The notes beneath the pieces were generated by a model, which saw only the letters and a list, made by a program, of their open reading frames with translations, was not told where the DNA came from and did not search any database. DNA of 64,000 bases, from assembly GCA_031432545.1 (NCBI GenBank), contig JAVKGX010000001.1, positions 434,001 to 498,000 on the forward strand, written 5' to 3'. Below, piece after piece: positions 36,552 through 47,987 of the stretch. Source of the stretch: Armatimonadota bacterium. GTDB lineage: Bacteria > Sysuimicrobiota > Sysuimicrobiia > Sysuimicrobiales > Sysuimicrobiaceae. A program made the position numbers and the translations under genes. Every line of letters begins with the position of its first letter. Positions within the stretch are counted from its first letter, which is position 1.

Positions 36552-37441
36552 GCGCTGCGCCGTCTCCCGCCGAGGTTCTGGAACGCATCGCCGAACAGAT
36601 CCGATCCTGTACGATCTGTCCTTTGTCTCACAGCCGCTCGCAGGCGGTGCCCGGTGAGGGCCCTCCCGACGCGCCGGTGTTGTTCGTCGGCGAGGGGCCC
36701 GGATCGGAAGAAGACGCCCAGGGGCGGCCGTTCGTGGGTGCTGCGGGTCGCCTGCTCGACAAGCTCCTGTCAGGCATCCGAATGCCGCGCACCAAGGTCT
36801 TCATCACGAACACCGTGCGCTGCCGGCCGCCGGGCAACCGGACGCCCACGCCCGACGAGGTTGCGGCCTGCCTGCCCTACCTGATCCGCCAGATGGCCGT
36901 GCTGCGGCCGAGGGTCGTCTGCCTGCTGGGGGGCACCGCGACCGCCGCGCTGCTGGGCGCAGACCGGAAGATCGGTCGCATCCGCGGCAGGGCGATCCGC
37001 GAGGCCGGCCGCTGGTTCTTCGCCACCTATCACCCCGCGGCGGCGCTGCGCAGCAGTGGACTGGGGGAGATCCTACAGGACGACTTCCGCCGGTTGCGGC
37101 GGCTGGTGGACGTAGAGTGGGGGACGGCGGATCCGGCGCGCTGGAACCCGGGCGCGCTGCATAAGATCTTCGCCTCTTTGGAGCCCAGGGAGCCGGTCGA
37201 GATCTCCGGCGACGGAGCCGTGCGGCTGACGTGGGAAGTCGGCGGGGTGCACCCGGTGTTTCGCACCGAATCCGCTCTGGCGGAGCTGGGGCGCAGATTC
37301 GTCTTGCGCCGGCGGAGGCTGCCCGCGCAGACCGAAGTCGAGTGGATCTCCTTCGAGATCGTCGACGCCTCGGGACGCCGTACAAACGCCGACTCCGACG
37401 CGGCTGCCCACCTGCAGGGGGAGTTGCGGATCCGCGCCTGA
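36548..37441 (+). CDS. Family 4 uracil-DNA glycosylase with an extra C-terminal domain
   Basis: A 297-residue protein. Residues 1-190 are a family 4 (Fe-S) uracil-DNA glycosylase that removes uracil from DNA. The four cluster cysteines are Cys21, Cys24, Cys92 and Cys108. The active-site loop is GEGPGSEEDAQGRPFVG (47-63) and the TYHPAAALR histidine is at 162. Residues 191-297 form an additional region (SGDGAVRLTWEVGG, then VEWISFEIVDASGRR) that I do not recognise; usual family members have about 190-230 residues. GTG start overlaps the preceding GNAT gene. Confidence 0.88.
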   Translation: MSAAPSPAEVLERIAEQIRSCTICPLSHSRSQAVPGEGPPDAPVLFVGEGPGSEEDAQGRPFVGAAGRLLDKLLSGIRMPRTKVFITNTVRCRPPGNRTPTPDEVAACLPYLIRQMAVLRPRVVCLLGGTATAALLGADRKIGRIRGRAIREAGRWFFATYHPAAALRSSGLGEILQDDFRRLRRLVDVEWGTADPARWNPGALHKIFASLEPREPVEISGDGAVRLTWEVGGVHPVFRTESALAELGRRFVLRRRRLPAQTEVEWISFEIVDASGRRTNADSDAAAHLQGELRIRA

Positions 37442-37483
37442 TGCGGGCAGGGGACGGCCGAACAAGGATCGAACGTGCAACCC

Positions 37484-37541
37484 GACGGCGACGGAGTCCG
37501 CCGCAAGGGCGCCGCACGTAGACCGACGACTTCTCCTGACT
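37484..37541 (+). ncRNA. Probable fluoride (crcB-type) riboswitch aptamer
   Basis: Stem 1 is CGGCG/CGCCG (37486-37490 with 37499-37503) closing an 8-nt loop ACGGAGTC, the same geometry as known fluoride aptamers. It is followed by a CAA linker, a second short stem, and GACGACTTCTCCTGACTG, resembling the conserved 3' strand that pairs with the loop. The pseudoknot is imperfect: GGAG can pair with CTCC, but extra nucleotides interrupt the usual GACTCC. The position, directly before a terminator and crcB, supports the call. Confidence 0.62.
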
Positions 37542-37572
37542 GCTCTCGTTGTCGGTGGGAGCTTGCTTTTTT
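37542..37572 (+). terminator. Intrinsic terminator before crcB
   Basis: Stem GCTCTC (37542-37547) with GGGAGC (37557-37562), followed by a run of six T (37567-37572). The CTCC used by the pseudoknot lies immediately upstream and could compete with the terminator stem for GGGAG, consistent with an on-switch. Confidence 0.75.
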
Positions 37573-37599
37573 GGGGGGACCTATCGCCCGGAGGTCTGC

Positions 37600-37971
37600 A
37601 TGCGCATCGTGCTGGTAGTCGTGGGGGGAGCGATCGGTGCGCTGCTCCGCTACGCGGTCGAGGGCTGGTTTGCCGGGCGGACGGGGATCTCCTTCCCCTA
37701 CGGCACCCTCGTCGTGAACGTGACGGGGAGCTTCGCTTTGGGTCTGCTGTCCGTCTTCACCATCGAGCGGCTGCTTTTGAGTCCCGAAGCGCGCCTGTTC
37801 GTGGGGGTGGGTCTGCTTGGGGCCTACACAACCTTCTCCACCTGGCAGTACGAGAGTTGGCGTCTGATCGAATCGGGGAGTTGGCCGCTGGCGGTCGTGA
37901 ACCTGGGAGGAAGCTTGGTGTTGGGCTTTGCGGCCCTGGTTGTGGGGGTCCTGATCGGCCGTGCCCTCTAG
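37600..37971 (+). CDS. crcB: Fluoride exporter CrcB/Fluc
   Basis: A 123-residue, four-helix membrane protein forming dual-topology fluoride channels. Typical blocks: GGAIGALLRYAVEGW (residues 8-22), FPYGTLVVNVTGSFALGLL, and GLLGAYTTFSTWQYE with the pore phenylalanine/threonine track. ATG 37600 follows CGGAGGT; an in-frame start 51 nt upstream lies in the terminator and is rejected. Its TAG stop shares the palindrome CTAG with the stop of the convergent DUF190 gene. Confidence 0.93.
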   Translation: MRIVLVVVGGAIGALLRYAVEGWFAGRTGISFPYGTLVVNVTGSFALGLLSVFTIERLLLSPEARLFVGVGLLGAYTTFSTWQYESWRLIESGSWPLAVVNLGGSLVLGFAALVVGVLIGRAL

Positions 37972-38327
37972 CGGTCTTCGGCGGCGATCGGGACCGGACG
38001 GTGCCGGTACAGGATCACGCGCACCTTCTCAAGCGTGACCAGTCCCTCGCTCACCATCTCGTCGAGCACGGGGAGAAACGACTCGATCCGCTCGGCGCTG
38101 TCGGCGATCTCGATCACGATGGGGAGGTCTTCGGACAGCCGCAGGATCTTCGCGGTGTGGATGCGGCTGTGGGCCCCGAAACCCGCCAGCCCGCGGACGA
38201 CGGTTGCCCCGGCCAGCCCCCTCTCGCGGGCCTTGAGGAGGATCGCTTCGTACAGAGGCTGCCCCTGCCAGCGATCGGATTCGCCGATGAAGACGCGCAG
38301 CAGCAGTCCGTCTTCGGCAAGCCTCAC
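37968..38327 (-). CDS. DUF190 family protein (PII-like fold)
   Basis: A 119-residue protein. LLLRVFIGESDRWQGQPLYEAILLKARERGLAGATVVRG matches the start of DUF190, a small ferredoxin-like/PII-like family often encoded beside crcB and thought to be linked to fluoride export. The C-terminal strand VTLEKVRVILY is typical. GTG 38327 is the best start although its ribosome-binding site is weak. Encoded opposite to crcB with a shared 4-bp stop palindrome, so it is not under the riboswitch in cis. Confidence 0.8.
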   Translation of the reverse strand: MRLAEDGLLLRVFIGESDRWQGQPLYEAILLKARERGLAGATVVRGLAGFGAHSRIHTAKILRLSEDLPIVIEIADSAERIESFLPVLDEMVSEGLVTLEKVRVILYRHRPVPIAAEDR

Positions 38328-38402
38328 AGCAGGAGCCTTCGGGCTGGGGACCTGCTGATCCTGCCGATGACGGCTTCCGCGGGGGGAGGGCGCGCGGAGG
38401 GG

Positions 38403-39602
38403 ATGGCACACGACGGTACGATCTCCGACAGCGCCCGTCGGCTGGGCCCGGGCGTCATCGCCATTGGCCTGGCCAGCCTGTTGAGCGACCTCGGCCACGA
38501 GACCGCGACCGCGGTGCTGCCGTTGTTTCTCATGGCCATCGGCGGCTCGCCGCTGACTCTGGGTCTGGTCGAAGGGGTCGCCGATTTCGCGTCCAGCGCG
38601 GCCAAGCTGTGGGCGGGTCACTTGGGGGGCCGTCTGGCGCGGCGCAAGGTCCCGGCGGCGGGTGCATACTTCCTCACGGCCGTGGCGACCGCATCGATCG
38701 GCTTGGCCGCGCACTGGCTGCACGTCCTGCTGGGGCGGACCGCCGCCTGGCTGGGGCGAGGCTTCCGCGGTCCCCTGCGCGATACCCTCCTCGCCGAACA
38801 GACGCACCCGTCGGGCTACGGACGGGCGTTTGGTTTCGAGCGCGCGATGGACACCGTGGGGGCCATTCTGGGGCCGCTGTTCGCGCTGGCGTTGCTGTCT
38901 GTAGCCGCGCCGCTGCGGACGATCCTGTTGGTGACCCTCGTCCCCGGCGCGCTGGCCGCCGTGCTCTTCTTGACGGTGCGGGAAAGGGGCGGCGTGCGCC
39001 CCGGACGGTCGTTTCGGTCCATGGCCGCCTCCTTGCCCCCCAACTTCCGCCGATTCCTCCTCGCCGTCGGCGTCTTCGGCGCGGGGGACTTCTCCCGGAC
39101 GTTGCTCATCCTCTGGGCGTTGGGAGTCGGGGTGCACATAGAGGGCGGGGGAGAACTCACCGTCCCGGTTCTCCTGTACGCGGGCTACAACGCGGTGAGC
39201 GCGGCCAGCTCCTACGTCAGCGGCGACTGGAGCGACCGACTGGGCAGACGGCCCCTGCTGCTGTTCGGGTACGCCGTCGCGGCCGCGGTGGGCCTGCTCA
39301 TGGCATTCGACGTGCGCTCCCTGCCAATCCTCGTCGCGGTCTTCGTCGGATCGGGCATCTATGTCGGCATCGAGGAAGCCCTTGAGCGCTCGACCGCGGC
39401 CGACCTGCTTCCCGACAGCCACCGCGCCTTCGGCTTCGGTGCGCTGGCTGCCGTCAACGGCCTGGGCGACCTGGTGTCCAGCGTCCTGATCGGGCTGCTC
39501 TGGCAGACGGCCGGTGCCTCGGTCGCATTCGGGGCCGCCGCCGCACTCTGCCTGCTGGGCGTGCTGCTCCTCACCCGGGTGGAGTTCGTCGGGCGCCGAT
39601 GA
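38403..39602 (+). CDS. Major facilitator superfamily transporter
   Basis: A 399-residue membrane protein with about 12 helices. The loop 2-3 region (FASSAAKLWAGHLGGRLARRK) and the second-half counterpart (SGDWSDRLGRRPLLLFGY) match the MFS GxxxDRxGRR motif. The early LSDLGHETATAVLP segment is typical of MFS proteins resembling the TsgA/YfcJ-like exporters. The substrate is unknown. ATG 38403 follows GGAGGGG; ATG 38367 is an alternative. It is divergent from DUF190. Confidence 0.85.
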   Translation: MAHDGTISDSARRLGPGVIAIGLASLLSDLGHETATAVLPLFLMAIGGSPLTLGLVEGVADFASSAAKLWAGHLGGRLARRKVPAAGAYFLTAVATASIGLAAHWLHVLLGRTAAWLGRGFRGPLRDTLLAEQTHPSGYGRAFGFERAMDTVGAILGPLFALALLSVAAPLRTILLVTLVPGALAAVLFLTVRERGGVRPGRSFRSMAASLPPNFRRFLLAVGVFGAGDFSRTLLILWALGVGVHIEGGGELTVPVLLYAGYNAVSAASSYVSGDWSDRLGRRPLLLFGYAVAAAVGLLMAFDVRSLPILVAVFVGSGIYVGIEEALERSTAADLLPDSHRAFGFGALAAVNGLGDLVSSVLIGLLWQTAGASVAFGAAAALCLLGVLLLTRVEFVGRR

Positions 39603-39657
39603 AGGAGGGAGCGTCCGGTGAGCCCGCGGCCCCCAAGGGTACGGTCACGCACGCAAA

Positions 39658-39690
39658 CAGAGGGCACCGGCTGGAGCCCGGTGCCCTCTG
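39658..39690. terminator. 13-bp perfect hairpin between convergent genes
   Basis: CAGAGGGCACCGG (39658-39670) pairs perfectly with CCGGTGCCCTCTG (39678-39690) around a 7-nt loop, between the MFS gene and the leftward cox operon. On the leftward strand it is followed by TTTG, a short U-tract, so it most likely ends the cox transcript and may also work bidirectionally. Confidence 0.75.
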
Positions 39691-39708
39691 CGGTCCTGCG
39701 GCCGACGG

Positions 39709-40575
39709 CTACCCGCCGGCGCGCCGTGCGGCCTTGAGGATCGCGCGCTGGACGTACACGGTCGCGAGGTGACGCTTGTACTCGGCCGAGGCGTGCAGGT
39801 CGTCCGTCGCTTCCAGCCCGTCGGCGGCAAGCCTTGCCGCGCCGGCCACCGTGCCGTCGTCCAACGGCTTGCCCGCCAGTGCCTGCTCGACCTTGGCGAG
39901 GCGCTGGGCCTTCGGGCCGACACCGGTGATCGCCAGGCGCGCCTGCCTGCACGTGCTCCCGTCTATCGTCACCAGACACGCCACACCCACCAGGGAGTAG
40001 CCAGAGGCCGGGTGGGGCAGCTTGACGTAGCACGAACCCTGGCCCGGGGTCTGGACCGGAAAGCGCACCCAGCAAAGGATCTCGTCCGGCCGCAGCGCCG
40101 TAGTCAGCATGTCCACGAACCAGTCGGCGGCCCGGATGGTGCGGGTGCCCGCAGAACCCTCGCATTCCATCTGTGCGTCCAGGGCCAGGACCACCGCGGG
40201 GTAGTCGGCCGCGGGATCGGCGTGCGCGAGCGCGCCGCCGATCGTGCCGCGGTTGCGGACCTGCAGATCCCCGATCTGCTCGGCGGCTTCGGCCAGCAGC
40301 GGCACCTTCGCCCGGACGACCGGACTGGTGGCGATCTCGTCGTGGGTGGTAAGCGCCCCGACCAGCACGGACTGGCCCTCCTCGCGTACGCCGCGCAGCT
40401 CGTCGACCCGGCCGATGTCGACGAGGACTTCGGGCTGACTCAACCGCAGCTTCATCAGCGGCAGCAGGCTGTGGCCGCCAGCCAGCAACTTCGCGCGGTC
40501 TCCGTGCCGCTGCAGCAGCGCGATCGCTTCCCGGACGCTGGCGGCGCGCGCGTACTCGAACGGTGCCGGGATCAC
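39709..40575 (-). CDS. CO-dehydrogenase-family FAD-binding medium subunit
   Basis: A 288-residue FAD subunit of a xanthine-oxidase-family molybdenum hydroxylase. FAD-binding signatures are AGGHSLLPLMKLRL (about residues 31-44) and RNRGTIGGALAHADPAADYP (about 106-125), followed by the CoxM-type C-terminal domain. GTG 40575 follows GGAGGT and overlaps the large-subunit stop by 4 nt. It passes electrons from the small Fe-S subunit to the final acceptor. Confidence 0.9.
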   Translation of the reverse strand: MIPAPFEYARAASVREAIALLQRHGDRAKLLAGGHSLLPLMKLRLSQPEVLVDIGRVDELRGVREEGQSVLVGALTTHDEIATSPVVRAKVPLLAEAAEQIGDLQVRNRGTIGGALAHADPAADYPAVVLALDAQMECEGSAGTRTIRAADWFVDMLTTALRPDEILCWVRFPVQTPGQGSCYVKLPHPASGYSLVGVACLVTIDGSTCRQARLAITGVGPKAQRLAKVEQALAGKPLDDGTVAGAARLAADGLEATDDLHASAEYKRHLATVYVQRAILKAARRAGG

Positions 40576-42935
40576 GGCCTGCCACCTCCTTTCGCCGAGC
40601 GCATCGCTCGCCACACCGTCTCGGGCAGCAGCGGCATGTCGATGTGCCGCACGCCCATCGGCGCGAGCGCGTCCATCACCGCGTTGACCACCGCCGGCGT
40701 GCTCGCGATCGTCCCGGTCTCGCCCACCCCCTTGACGCCCATCGGGTTGACCGGAGTCGGCGTCTCGGTGCGGTCGGTTTCGATCGTAGGGAGCCATCCG
40801 GCCCTGGGCACCGCGTATTCGGCCATCGAGCCGGTGAGCAGGTTGCCCGCCCCGTCGTAGGCGGCGAACTCCCACAGCGCCTGCGCGATACCCTGGGCGA
40901 TACCGCCGTGCACCTGGCCGTCGACGATCAGAGGGTTGATCACCCTGCCGCAGTCGTCCACCGCGACGTAGCGCAGGATCCGGGTGTGGCCGGTGTCCGA
41001 GTCGACTTCGACGACGCAGATGTGCGTGCCGAACGGGTAGACGAAGTTGGACGGGTCGTAGAACGCGTTCGCCTCCAGCGACGGCTCGAACCCCTCGGGC
41101 AGGTTCCAAGCCAGGTAAGCCTGCAGGGCCACCTCCTGGATGGTCATCCCGCGGTCCGGTGCGCCCTTCACGTGAAAGCGCCCGCCCTCGAACACCAAGT
41201 CGTCTACGCTCACCTCCAGCTGGTGCGCCGCAAGCCTGGCGGCCTTCTCCTTCACGCGCTGCGCCGCCAGGTGCACCGAGGTGCCGCCCACCGCGGTGGT
41301 GCGGCTCCCGTACGTCCCCCAGCCCATCGGGATCGCATCCGTGTCGCCGTGCACGACATCGATGTCGTCCAGCGGGATCCCGAGTTCGTGAGCGACGATC
41401 TGCGCGAAGGTCGTCTCCTCACCCTGACCGTGCGGGGACGCACCCGTGAACACCGTCACCTTGCCCGTGGGGTGCACGCGCACCACCGCGCTCTCCCACA
41501 GCCCCCCCTGGAACCCAACGGCGCCGGCGACCTTGGACGGTCCCAGCCCGCAGATCTCTACGTAGGAGGAAAACCCGATGCCCAGGTGGCGTCCCTGCCT
41601 CCGGGCCTGTTCCTGTTCGGCGCGCGCCTTCGGGTAGTCCAGGATCTCCAGCGCGCGGTCCAGCGCCCGCTCGTAGTCGCCGCTGTCGTAAGTGATCCCG
41701 GTGGCGACGGTGTAGGGGAACTCGTCTCGGCGGATGAAGTTGCGGCGGCGGATGTCGACGGGATCCACGCCCAACTCCCGGGCGACGAGGTCCATCATGC
41801 GTTCGAGGATGTAGGTGGCCTCCGGACGGCCCGCTCCCCGGTACGCGTCCACCGGCGTGGTGTTGGTGAACAGCCCCACCACCTCGCACGAGATGTTGGG
41901 GATCCTGTAGGGCCCCGACAGCATCAGCCCGTACAGGATCGTCGGGACGCCCGGCGCCGCGGTCGACAGGTAGGCGCCGAGGTTCGCCAGCGTCCTGACC
42001 TTGATGCCGACGATCGTGCCGTCTGGCCGGAACGCGATCTCGACGTCCTCGATGTGGTCGCGACCATGGGTCGTCGCCTGGTAGTTCTCACGCCGGTCCT
42101 CCGTCCACTTCACGGGTCGGCCCAGCCGCATCGCGAGGTGCCCGACGACGGCCTCCTCCGGGTAGTGCGGGATCTTGCTCCCGAAGCCGCCGCCGACTTC
42201 GGGTGCGACGACGCGCAGCTTGTGCTCCGGCACGCCCACGGTCCCCGACAGCAGCACGCGGGCGATGTGCGGGTTCTGCGTGGTGCTCCAGATCGTCAGC
42301 TCGCCCGAACCGGAGTTGTACTGCGCCATCGTCGCCCGCGTCTCCATCGCGTTGGGGATCAGGCGCTGGTTGACCAGCCGCTGGCGCAGCGTGCGCACCT
42401 CTGGCTGGCCAACCGCGGCGTCGTAGTCTCCGCCGTTCACCGCCCACCGAAGGGCGGTGTTGTTGGGCACGTCGTCGTGCACCAGCACCTTGCCGGCGAG
42501 GGCCTCCTCGAGGTCGACGACCGGGGGCAGCGGCTCATAGTCCACCTCGACCAGGGCCGCCGCGTCGTACGCCGCCGCGCGCGTCTGCGCGACCACCACG
42601 GCGACGGGGTCGCCGACGTAACGCACCCGATCTTTGGCGATCGCGGGGTGGGCAGGCGTCTTGAGGTCGGCGTTGGGGACCAGCCAGGCGCAGGGGATCG
42701 GGTTGACCTTGCCTTCGATGTCCGCGCCCGTCAGGATCGAGACGACACCCGGGACCGAAGCCGCCCGGGCGGTGTCCACGCGGCGGATCCGCGCGTGGGC
42801 ATGTGGGCTGCGGACGAAGACCGCGTAGCACAGATCCGGCAGCGTCAGGTCGTCGGTGTAACTCGCCGTCCCGGTCACGAGCCGTGGGTCTTCGCGCCGC
42901 CGGACCCTCGCGCCGAACACCTGGGTGACGGCCAT
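40572..42935 (-). CDS. Form II CoxL-like molybdenum hydroxylase large subunit
   Basis: A 787-residue molybdopterin-binding catalytic subunit. The active-site loop reads AYRGAGR (encoded at about 41826-41846), which defines form II. True aerobic CO dehydrogenases (form I) carry AYxCSFR with the Cu-binding cysteine. Other conserved parts include GGGFGSKIPHYPEE, TGASPHGQGEETTF and a C-terminal GVKGVGETG. Substrate specificity is therefore uncertain; CO oxidation is unlikely. Transcribed after the small subunit with a 6-bp gap, and before the FAD subunit. Confidence 0.9.
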   Translation of the reverse strand: MAVTQVFGARVRRREDPRLVTGTASYTDDLTLPDLCYAVFVRSPHAHARIRRVDTARAASVPGVVSILTGADIEGKVNPIPCAWLVPNADLKTPAHPAIAKDRVRYVGDPVAVVVAQTRAAAYDAAALVEVDYEPLPPVVDLEEALAGKVLVHDDVPNNTALRWAVNGGDYDAAVGQPEVRTLRQRLVNQRLIPNAMETRATMAQYNSGSGELTIWSTTQNPHIARVLLSGTVGVPEHKLRVVAPEVGGGFGSKIPHYPEEAVVGHLAMRLGRPVKWTEDRRENYQATTHGRDHIEDVEIAFRPDGTIVGIKVRTLANLGAYLSTAAPGVPTILYGLMLSGPYRIPNISCEVVGLFTNTTPVDAYRGAGRPEATYILERMMDLVARELGVDPVDIRRRNFIRRDEFPYTVATGITYDSGDYERALDRALEILDYPKARAEQEQARRQGRHLGIGFSSYVEICGLGPSKVAGAVGFQGGLWESAVVRVHPTGKVTVFTGASPHGQGEETTFAQIVAHELGIPLDDIDVVHGDTDAIPMGWGTYGSRTTAVGGTSVHLAAQRVKEKAARLAAHQLEVSVDDLVFEGGRFHVKGAPDRGMTIQEVALQAYLAWNLPEGFEPSLEANAFYDPSNFVYPFGTHICVVEVDSDTGHTRILRYVAVDDCGRVINPLIVDGQVHGGIAQGIAQALWEFAAYDGAGNLLTGSMAEYAVPRAGWLPTIETDRTETPTPVNPMGVKGVGETGTIASTPAVVNAVMDALAPMGVRHIDMPLLPETVWRAMRSAKGGGRP

Positions 42936-42941
42936 CGCTAC

Positions 42942-46287
<3,346 letters not shown>

Positions 46288-46383
46288 CCGGCCGGGTGCG
46301 CACGGGGTGAGAATGCGACGGCGCAGCAGGGGGGCGGGCGCGTGAGACCAAGCCGGAGGCAGGGAGAGGAGTCCGGTAGCGCG

Positions 46384-47925
46384 ATGGATCCCATCGACGA
46401 TCTGCGGGAACGACGGGCGCGGCTGCGCCGCATGGGCGGCGAGGCGCGCATTCGCCGCCAGCACGAGGCGGGCAAGCTGACCGCCCGCGAGCGGCTCGAC
46501 CTACTGCTCGACCCCGGGTCGTTCGTCGAGTACGAGCTCCACGTGACGCACCGAGGCCGCGACTTCGGGTTGGACCGCCTGGAAGCACCCGCAGACGGCG
46601 TCGTCACCGGCTACGGGACGATCGACGGGCGCCCGGTGTACGTCTTCTCCCAGGACTTCACGGTGCTGGGCGGATCGTTGGGCGAGGCGCACGCCCAGAA
46701 GATCTGCAAGGTCATGGACCAGGCGATGAAGGTGGGTGCTCCGGTGATCGGCCTCAACGACAGCGGCGGCGCGCGCATCCAGGAAGGCGTGGCGGCGCTG
46801 GGAGGGTACGCGGAGATCTTCCTGCGCAACACGCTGGCCAGCGGCGTGATCCCGCAGATCAGCGCCGTGATGGGGCCGTGCGCGGGAGGCGCGGTGTATT
46901 CACCGGCGATCACGGACTTCGTGTTGATGGTGCGGGGGACGTCGTACATGTTCGTGACAGGGCCCCAGGTCGTGCGCGCCGTCACGCGCGAGGATGTGTC
47001 CTTCGAGGAGCTGGGTGGGGCTGACGTCCACGCCTCACGCAGCGGCGTCGCACACTTCGTCGCCGAAGACGACGCGCACTGTCTGGACCTCGTCCGCCGG
47101 CTGCTGTCCTACCTGCCGCAGAACAACATGGAAGACCCCCCGCGGATCGCGCCCCGCGACGACCCTGACCGGATGGACCCCGAGCTGGACCGGATCGTGC
47201 CGGAGGATCCCGTGCGGCCGTACGACATGCACGAGGTGATCCGGCGGGTCGTCGACGAAGGCGAGTTCCTCGAGGTGCACCAGCACTACGCCCCCAACCT
47301 GCTCGTCGGGTTTGCACGCCTCAACGGCCGGTCGGTCGGCGTCGTCGCGCAGCAGCCCTCGGTCCTGGCGGGCGTGCTGGACATCGACGCGTCGGTGAAG
47401 GGCGCGCGCTTCGTGCGGTTCTGCGACTGTTTCAACATCCCCCTGGTGACGTTCGTGGACGTCCCGGGGTTTCTGCCGGGCGTGGCGCAGGAACATGGCG
47501 GCATCATCAAGCACGGCGCGATGCTCCTGTACGCGTACTGTGAGGCGACGGTGCCTAAGCTGACGGTCATCACGCGTAAGGCGTACGGCGGCGCCTACGA
47601 CGTGATGGCCAGCAAGCACATCCGCGGGGATCTGAACCTGGCGTGGCCGACGGCGGAGATCGCGGTCATGGGACCGGAAGGCGCGATCGAGGTGATCTTC
47701 CGCCGGGAGATCGAGCGGGCCGCCGATCCGGAGGCGACCAAGCAGCGGCTGGTTGCCGACTACAGGCAGACGTTCGCAAACCCCTACGTGGCGGCCTCGC
47801 GCGGGTATTTGGACGACGTGATCGAGCCGCGGGAGACGCGGCCACGGCTGATCTCCGCGCTGGAGGTCCTGCGCACCAAGCGCGACGTCAACCCGCGCCG
47901 CAAGCACGGGAACATTCCACTGTAG
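46384..47925 (+). CDS. Acyl-CoA (propionyl-CoA) carboxylase beta subunit
   Basis: A 513-residue carboxyltransferase. The two crotonase-like halves are visible: [13 protein letters not shown] with [12 protein letters not shown] in the N-half, and [28 protein letters not shown] with the [11 protein letters not shown] segment in the C-half. It transfers carboxyl from biotin to propionyl-CoA, giving (S)-methylmalonyl-CoA. Downstream mutase, MeaB and epimerase genes support propionyl-CoA over acetyl-CoA. ATG 46384 is used; GTG 46342 is an alternative. Confidence 0.92.
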   Translation: MDPIDDLRERRARLRRMGGEARIRRQHEAGKLTARERLDLLLDPGSFVEYELHVTHRGRDFGLDRLEAPADGVVTGYGTIDGRPVYVFSQDFTVLGGSLGEAHAQKICKVMDQAMKVGAPVIGLNDSGGARIQEGVAALGGYAEIFLRNTLASGVIPQISAVMGPCAGGAVYSPAITDFVLMVRGTSYMFVTGPQVVRAVTREDVSFEELGGADVHASRSGVAHFVAEDDAHCLDLVRRLLSYLPQNNMEDPPRIAPRDDPDRMDPELDRIVPEDPVRPYDMHEVIRRVVDEGEFLEVHQHYAPNLLVGFARLNGRSVGVVAQQPSVLAGVLDIDASVKGARFVRFCDCFNIPLVTFVDVPGFLPGVAQEHGGIIKHGAMLLYAYCEATVPKLTVITRKAYGGAYDVMASKHIRGDLNLAWPTAEIAVMGPEGAIEVIFRREIERAADPEATKQRLVADYRQTFANPYVAASRGYLDDVIEPRETRPRLISALEVLRTKRDVNPRRKHGNIPL

Positions 47926-47987
47926 CCGGCGGCGCGTCGGCCCGTCGGCACGACGACGCGACAGCATCGGCAGACGGGAGGGATGCG

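Noticed and set aside
37549-37599. N-terminal extension of CrcB
   Set aside because: The 17 extra codons lie in the terminator stem and U-tract; ATG 37600 has a proper ribosome-binding site and the family start.
40572-42935. Aerobic carbon monoxide dehydrogenase (form I)
   Set aside because: The active-site loop is AYRGAGR, the form II sequence without the Cu-ligand cysteine.
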